This document shows positions 60,560-64,000 of a stretch of 64,000 nt of DNA, piece by piece. Source of the DNA: Thermogemmatispora aurantia (lineage in GTDB: Bacteria; Chloroflexota; Ktedonobacteria; Ktedonobacterales; Ktedonobacteraceae); the NCBI RefSeq assembly GCF_008974285.1, contig NZ_BKZV01000006.1, positions 190,598-254,597 on the forward strand, in the 5' to 3' direction. Numbering within the stretch: the stretch's first letter is position 1; every line of letters starts with the position of its first letter. The notes beneath the pieces are model-generated. The model was not told the origin of the DNA. It did not search any database and saw nothing but the letters and a program-made list of their open reading frames with translations. Both the position numbers and the translations under genes were made by a program.

Positions 60560-62716
60560 ATGCTCAGCAGCGCCCAAGACTACCGCGCGATCTGGGAGCA
60601 ATTCGTTCTGCAGGGTCGTTTGCCTGAGGAACTCCTGCCGCCGGCTCTGGCGCAATCCTGGCGGCGCTGCGCGGCGTTGGGACTCGATCCCTATGGCCAG
60701 CCACCAGCACCCGACCCCGGTTCCACGGCCTCGCAGCCGCTCTCTCGCCGCCTGCTTGCTCTCATTCGGCCAGCGATGGAGGACCTCTATCAATTCATTG
60801 AAGGATCGGACTCGCTAGTCATCTTTGCCAACGCCGAAGCGCGCATCATCGAGTTGATTGGCGACCCTGAAGCGCGCACCCGGCTTGAGCCGTTAGGAAT
60901 GCGTGTCGGGACGCTGTGGGACGAAGAGCAACAGGGAGCCAATGCCCTGGCCCTGGCCCTACAGGAGTCCTTTCCCATTCAGCTAGAGGGCGCCATGCAC
61001 TACCGCGCCGCCCTGCACGCCCTCTACACCGCTGCTGCACCGGTGCATGATCCCCTTGGGCAAGCGGTTGGTGTTCTGGCGGTGGCTGGTCCCTGTGAGC
61101 GCAGCCATGCCCATACCCTCGGGATGGTGGCCGCCGCGGCCCAGGTCATTAGCGGTCAGCTTCAGATGCAGGTCTGGCTCGGCAACGCCAACGAGCTGCT
61201 CGCCGAGCTGAAAATTATCCTGCAAAGCCTGCCGGAAGGCATCCTGTTGCTACGGCGCGACGGCGTGATCTCCCAGATGAACGGACCTGCTGGCACCTTG
61301 CTGGGACTGGTGCCAGCGCGGGTGATGGGGCGACGCCTGCGCGACGTACTGCCGCTGCCTGCACTGCTCCAGCAAGCGCTTGCCTGTCAGCAGCCTTTGA
61401 ACGAGGAAGAAATCGTCTTTGAGACAACGCGGGGCCGGGTGACCTGCCTCTGTTCGCTCAAGCCCATCGCGCTCACGGCGGGCGAACCTGAGCCGGCCCT
61501 TGGGCGTCTGACGGTAGGTGGCGCGTCTGGTGGGCCGCTGATCTCCGACGGCTTCGTGCTCATCCTGCGCAGCATCGAGCGCGTGCAGAAGCTGGTGAAC
61601 AGAATGACCGGAGCGCGGGCGCGTCTGACCTTTGCCAACGTCGTAGGGCGCAGTGCCCCGCTGCAAGAAGCCCTGCGTCTGGCGCGCCTGGCCTCGCATA
61701 GCAATTCCACGGTTCTCTTGCATGGCGAGACCGGCGTCGGCAAAGAAATCTTCGCTCAGAGCATTCACAACAACAGCCCCCGGGCCGATGGCCCTTTCGT
61801 TGCCATCAACTGCGCCGCCATTCCACGCGAGCTGATTAACACCGAACTCTTCGGCTACGAAGGTGGCTCCTTTACCGGCGCCGACCGCCAGGGGCGCTCA
61901 GGCAAGTTTGAGCAGGCGCACGGCGGCACGCTCTTCCTCGATGAGATCGGCGACATGCCCCTGGACCTGCAGACCACCCTGCTGCGGGCCATTGAGACGC
62001 GGACCATCGTGCGCATCGGGGGACAACGCGTTATTCCCGTCGACGTGCGCATCATCGCAGCGACCCATAAGGACCTGCGTGAAGAAGTCCGGCGCGGAAC
62101 CTTCCGTTCCGATCTCTACTATCGCCTCAATGTCCTCTCTATTCATATCCCGTCCCTGCGCGAGCGCCTGGAGGATCTGCCCCTGCTGGTTGAGCATTTT
62201 CTCCAGCGGCAGAGTCGGACCCTGGGCCGCTCCTTTGGCATCACGCCGGAGGCTTTGGCCCTGATGGAGCGCTATAGCTGGCCAGGCAATGTGCGTGAGC
62301 TAGAAAACCTCCTGGAGCGCCTCACCTACCTGGCGCGTTCCGATACTATTACCGTGCAGGATCTGCCGCCAGAGATCCGCCAGGCTGCCGAAACGGAGCC
62401 GGCAAGTACGGCCACCTCTTCGGTGGAGGAGCTGTCTCTTATAGAGCAGTCGAACCACGATCAGGCAGGCGGCAATGGCTGGCAAGCGGAGCCAGTCATG
62501 CCGGGGCTGCATCCGCTCAGGGAGCGCAATCGCTCGACCGAGGCGAGCGCCATTCTGCAAGCGCTGGAGCACTGTCATGGGCACCCGGGCGCAGCAGCGC
62601 GCCTGCTAGGCATTAGCCGTACAACCCTGTGGCGCAAGATGGTGCGCTACGGCCTGCGTCCCACTCCCCGCGCCTCCTCGTTCCTGGCCTCTGGCCCGAG
62701 CGAGGCGTTGCCATAA
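60560..62716 (+). CDS. Sigma-54-dependent activator, AcoR/DhaR-like
   Basis: Bacterial enhancer-binding protein of 718 residues. N-terminal region with SWRRC (residues 33-37, typical of AcoR/DhaR) and a GAF-type sensor (about 75-215), then a PAS-like unit (about 218-340, ILQSLPEGILLLRRDGVI). AAA+ domain about 365-600: Walker A GETGVGKE (about 388), sigma-54 contact loop as GSFTGA (about 435; Ser in place of the usual first Ala of GAFTGA), Walker B GGTLFLDEIGD, sensor II WPGNVRELEN. The C-terminal Fis-type HTH is at about 660-695 (GAAARLLGISRTTLWRKM). It lies immediately upstream of dhaK in the same direction, with a near-consensus -24/-12 promoter between, so dhaK control is the natural inference. 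The GAF may sense dihydroxyacetone, or Dha subunits may act on it. Confidence 0.93.
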   Translation: MLSSAQDYRAIWEQFVLQGRLPEELLPPALAQSWRRCAALGLDPYGQPPAPDPGSTASQPLSRRLLALIRPAMEDLYQFIEGSDSLVIFANAEARIIELIGDPEARTRLEPLGMRVGTLWDEEQQGANALALALQESFPIQLEGAMHYRAALHALYTAAAPVHDPLGQAVGVLAVAGPCERSHAHTLGMVAAAAQVISGQLQMQVWLGNANELLAELKIILQSLPEGILLLRRDGVISQMNGPAGTLLGLVPARVMGRRLRDVLPLPALLQQALACQQPLNEEEIVFETTRGRVTCLCSLKPIALTAGEPEPALGRLTVGGASGGPLISDGFVLILRSIERVQKLVNRMTGARARLTFANVVGRSAPLQEALRLARLASHSNSTVLLHGETGVGKEIFAQSIHNNSPRADGPFVAINCAAIPRELINTELFGYEGGSFTGADRQGRSGKFEQAHGGTLFLDEIGDMPLDLQTTLLRAIETRTIVRIGGQRVIPVDVRIIAATHKDLREEVRRGTFRSDLYYRLNVLSIHIPSLRERLEDLPLLVEHFLQRQSRTLGRSFGITPEALALMERYSWPGNVRELENLLERLTYLARSDTITVQDLPPEIRQAAETEPASTATSSVEELSLIEQSNHDQAGGNGWQAEPVMPGLHPLRERNRSTEASAILQALEHCHGHPGAAARLLGISRTTLWRKMVRYGLRPTPRASSFLASGPSEALP

Positions 62717-62775
62717 TGAAACAAAGTATGTTTCAATAATGAAACCAAGTTGGAGAGATGTTGCAATGATGCAAC
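62717..62775 (+). promoter_or_regulatory. Candidate upstream activator sites for the enhancer-binding protein
   Basis: TGAAAC-N7-GTTTCA (62717-62722 / 62730-62735), another TGAAAC at 62740, and the perfect palindrome GTTGCA-ATGA-TGCAAC (62760-62775). They lie about 75-135 bases before the -24 element, the usual distance for sigma-54 activator sites. Confidence 0.6.
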
Positions 62776-62851
62776 GCCATCTGGGAAGCGGCGGGGGGAG
62801 GTGGGCGTGCGAGGGCCTGTTGGAAGCCCCTCCCGTTGCGCGAGGCGAGGC

Positions 62852-62868
62852 TGGCACGAATCTTGCAT
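62852..62868 (+). promoter_or_regulatory. Sigma-54 (-24/-12) promoter of dhaK
   Basis: TGGCAC (62852-62857), 5 bases, TTGCAT (62863-62868). This matches the sigma-54 consensus TGGCAC-N5-TTGCA/T. Predicted start about 12 bases on, leaving a leader of about 250 bases before dhaK. Confidence 0.85.
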
Positions 62869-63126
62869 GTCATAGAGAGTAGACAGGCAAAGCCAGAGGC
62901 TCTCATCTGTAGCGAGCGGGGGGCAGGCGGGCGCGGGCGCCTGCCGGGCCGAGCGGATATGCTGAACGAGGCCATCGGAGGCGGAGGAAGATCTCCGTGG
63001 GCGATGGCGGGCCGGCGGGCGGCTCTGGAGCGAGAGGGAGTGCGAGCGGGGCAAGGGGCAGAGCCGCTGTTTGAGGTCAGAGGAGGGCAACGGAGCGGCC
63101 CTCGACTTCTGGGAAAAGGAGGCAGC

Positions 63127-64000
63127 ATGAAGAAGCTCATCAACAGTCCAGAGACGGTCGTCAAAGAAGCGCTAGAAGGCATGGCTGCCATGCATCCCGA
63201 GCTGATCCGCGTTGATCTGGAGAATCAGATCATTGTGCGGGCAGACGCACCGGTGCGCGGCAAAGTAGGCGTTGTCTCGGGAGGGGGCAGCGGTCATGAG
63301 CCGATGCATGGGGGATTTGTGGGGAGAGGCATGCTTGATGCAGCCTGTCCTGGTGCCATCTTCACTTCGCCGGTTCCCGACCAGATTCTGGCGGCCATGC
63401 GGGCCGTCAATGGTGGAGCTGGCGTCTTCCAGATCATCAAGAACTACACTGGTGACGTCCTCAACTTTGAAATGGCGGCGGAGCTGGCCCAGGCTGAAGG
63501 CATCGAAGTCGCCAGCGTCATCACCAACGATGACGTTGCCGTCGAGGACAGCCTCTACACCGCTGGTCGGCGTGGCGTCGGAGTCACCGTACTTCTGGAG
63601 AAGATCGTGGGGGGGCTGGCCGAGAGCGGTGCCTCGCTGGAGCAGGTGGCGGCCCTGGCCAAGCGTGTCAACGAGCAGGGGCGCAGCATGGGCATGGCCC
63701 TGACCTCCTGCACAGTCCCCGCTAAGGGTACGCCCACCTTTGATCTGGGCGAGGATGAGATGGAGATCGGCATTGGCATCCACGGTGAGCCAGGGCGCCG
63801 CCGTGTCAAACTGGCCCCAGCTGCCGACATCGTCGAGATGCTGGCCAATCCTATCATTGAAGACCTCGGCCTGAAAGCCGGCGAGCGCGTGCTGGCCTTT
63901 GTCAATGGCATGGGGGGCACGCCTTTGATCGAGCTATACATCGTCGCTCGCGAACTGGCGCGTATCCTCAAGGGGCGCAACATCACCATTGCCCGCTCCC
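63127..64000 (+). CDS. dhaK: Dihydroxyacetone kinase subunit DhaK (3' end outside window)
   Basis: Substrate-binding subunit of PTS-type dihydroxyacetone kinase; it binds dihydroxyacetone covalently as a hemiaminal on a His while DhaL-ADP/ATP phosphorylates it. 291 codons are visible; the usual length is about 330-356. Motifs: MKKLINSP start, VGVVSGGGSGHEPMHGGFVG (47-66), GVFQIIKNYTGDVLNFEMA (99-117), VITNDDVAV (131-139), and the substrate His H219 in GIGIHGEPG, then FVNGMGGTPLIELYIV. AGGAGG lies four bases before ATG 63127. It is preceded by a sigma-54 promoter and the DhaR-like activator. DhaL and DhaM/PTS partners presumably follow beyond the window. It could also be the ATP-dependent single-operon type. 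Confidence 0.97.
   Translation, partial: MKKLINSPETVVKEALEGMAAMHPELIRVDLENQIIVRADAPVRGKVGVVSGGGSGHEPMHGGFVGRGMLDAACPGAIFTSPVPDQILAAMRAVNGGAGVFQIIKNYTGDVLNFEMAAELAQAEGIEVASVITNDDVAVEDSLYTAGRRGVGVTVLLEKIVGGLAESGASLEQVAALAKRVNEQGRSMGMALTSCTVPAKGTPTFDLGEDEMEIGIGIHGEPGRRRVKLAPAADIVEMLANPIIEDLGLKAGERVLAFVNGMGGTPLIELYIVARELARILKGRNITIARS

Noticed and set aside
1..64000. CRISPR arrays, prophage or complete insertion sequences
   Set aside because: No regularly spaced repeats, no phage structural genes, no intact transposase; only short inverted repeats, the 270-bp duplication and one doubtful IS605-like end.

Overview
The window is GC-rich chromosomal DNA of a bacterium. Everything visible fits a heterotrophic member of the Chloroflexota, class Ktedonobacteria (Thermogemmatispora-like). 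The supporting traits are secreted multidomain cellulases with Pro/Thr linkers, an aerobic respiratory chain (complex I membrane arm, cytochrome bd), zinc-ribbon/kinase-fold and DUF5671-type proteins, and T-box control of an aminoacyl-tRNA synthetase. That placement is inference from gene content, since there is no rRNA here. No CRISPR array, intact transposon or prophage was seen.

Left part (1-10 kb): a cellulose-utilisation island. A family 5 solute-binding lipoprotein (cut by the window edge) and a LacI-type repressor lie on the minus strand. Two secreted GH5 cellulases (GH5-CBM2 and CBM3-GH5) lie on the plus strand. Three promoters in this island carry the same CGTAA-type palindrome just downstream of the -10 box, so the LacI protein probably represses itself, the first cellulase and a third, now broken, locus. 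That locus holds an exact 270-bp copy of part of the binding-protein gene. Next comes a wrecked nickel/cobalt ECF transporter (cbiM and cbiO remnants fused by deletion) behind a promoter with a Nur-like box, then an intact DUF318-type permease.

10-29 kb: a DUF1330 protein; a minus-strand run of SDR, EXPERA and DUF1295 genes that all resemble sterol/lipid-modifying families; a Pil/Chp-like signalling operon (response regulator, CheW, CheA-like hybrid with a degenerate ATPase domain); ftsH; a peptidoglycan amidase; a zinc-ribbon membrane protein followed by a remnant of a paralogue; a glutamine-synthetase-family enzyme; a ring-cleaving dioxygenase-like VOC protein; a multi-spanning DUF5671-like protein; and an XRE/TPR-like regulator.

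29-47 kb: an isolated nuoJKLMN operon (proton-pumping arm of complex I), a zinc-ribbon pseudokinase, a Ca2+/H+ antiporter, GtrA, methionine aminopeptidase, a BNR-propeller lipoprotein, and valS with a complete T-box leader and promoter.

47-64 kb: a sulfane-sulfur/redox module (protein disulfide oxidoreductase, persulfide-dioxygenase-like MBL-rhodanese, rhodanese, divergent ArsR regulator, DUF302); a GntR/UTRA regulator; tRNA-Asn; cydDC-cydAB for cytochrome bd; and at the right edge a sigma-54 activator placed directly before dhaK, with a near-consensus -24/-12 promoter and palindromic upstream sites between them.
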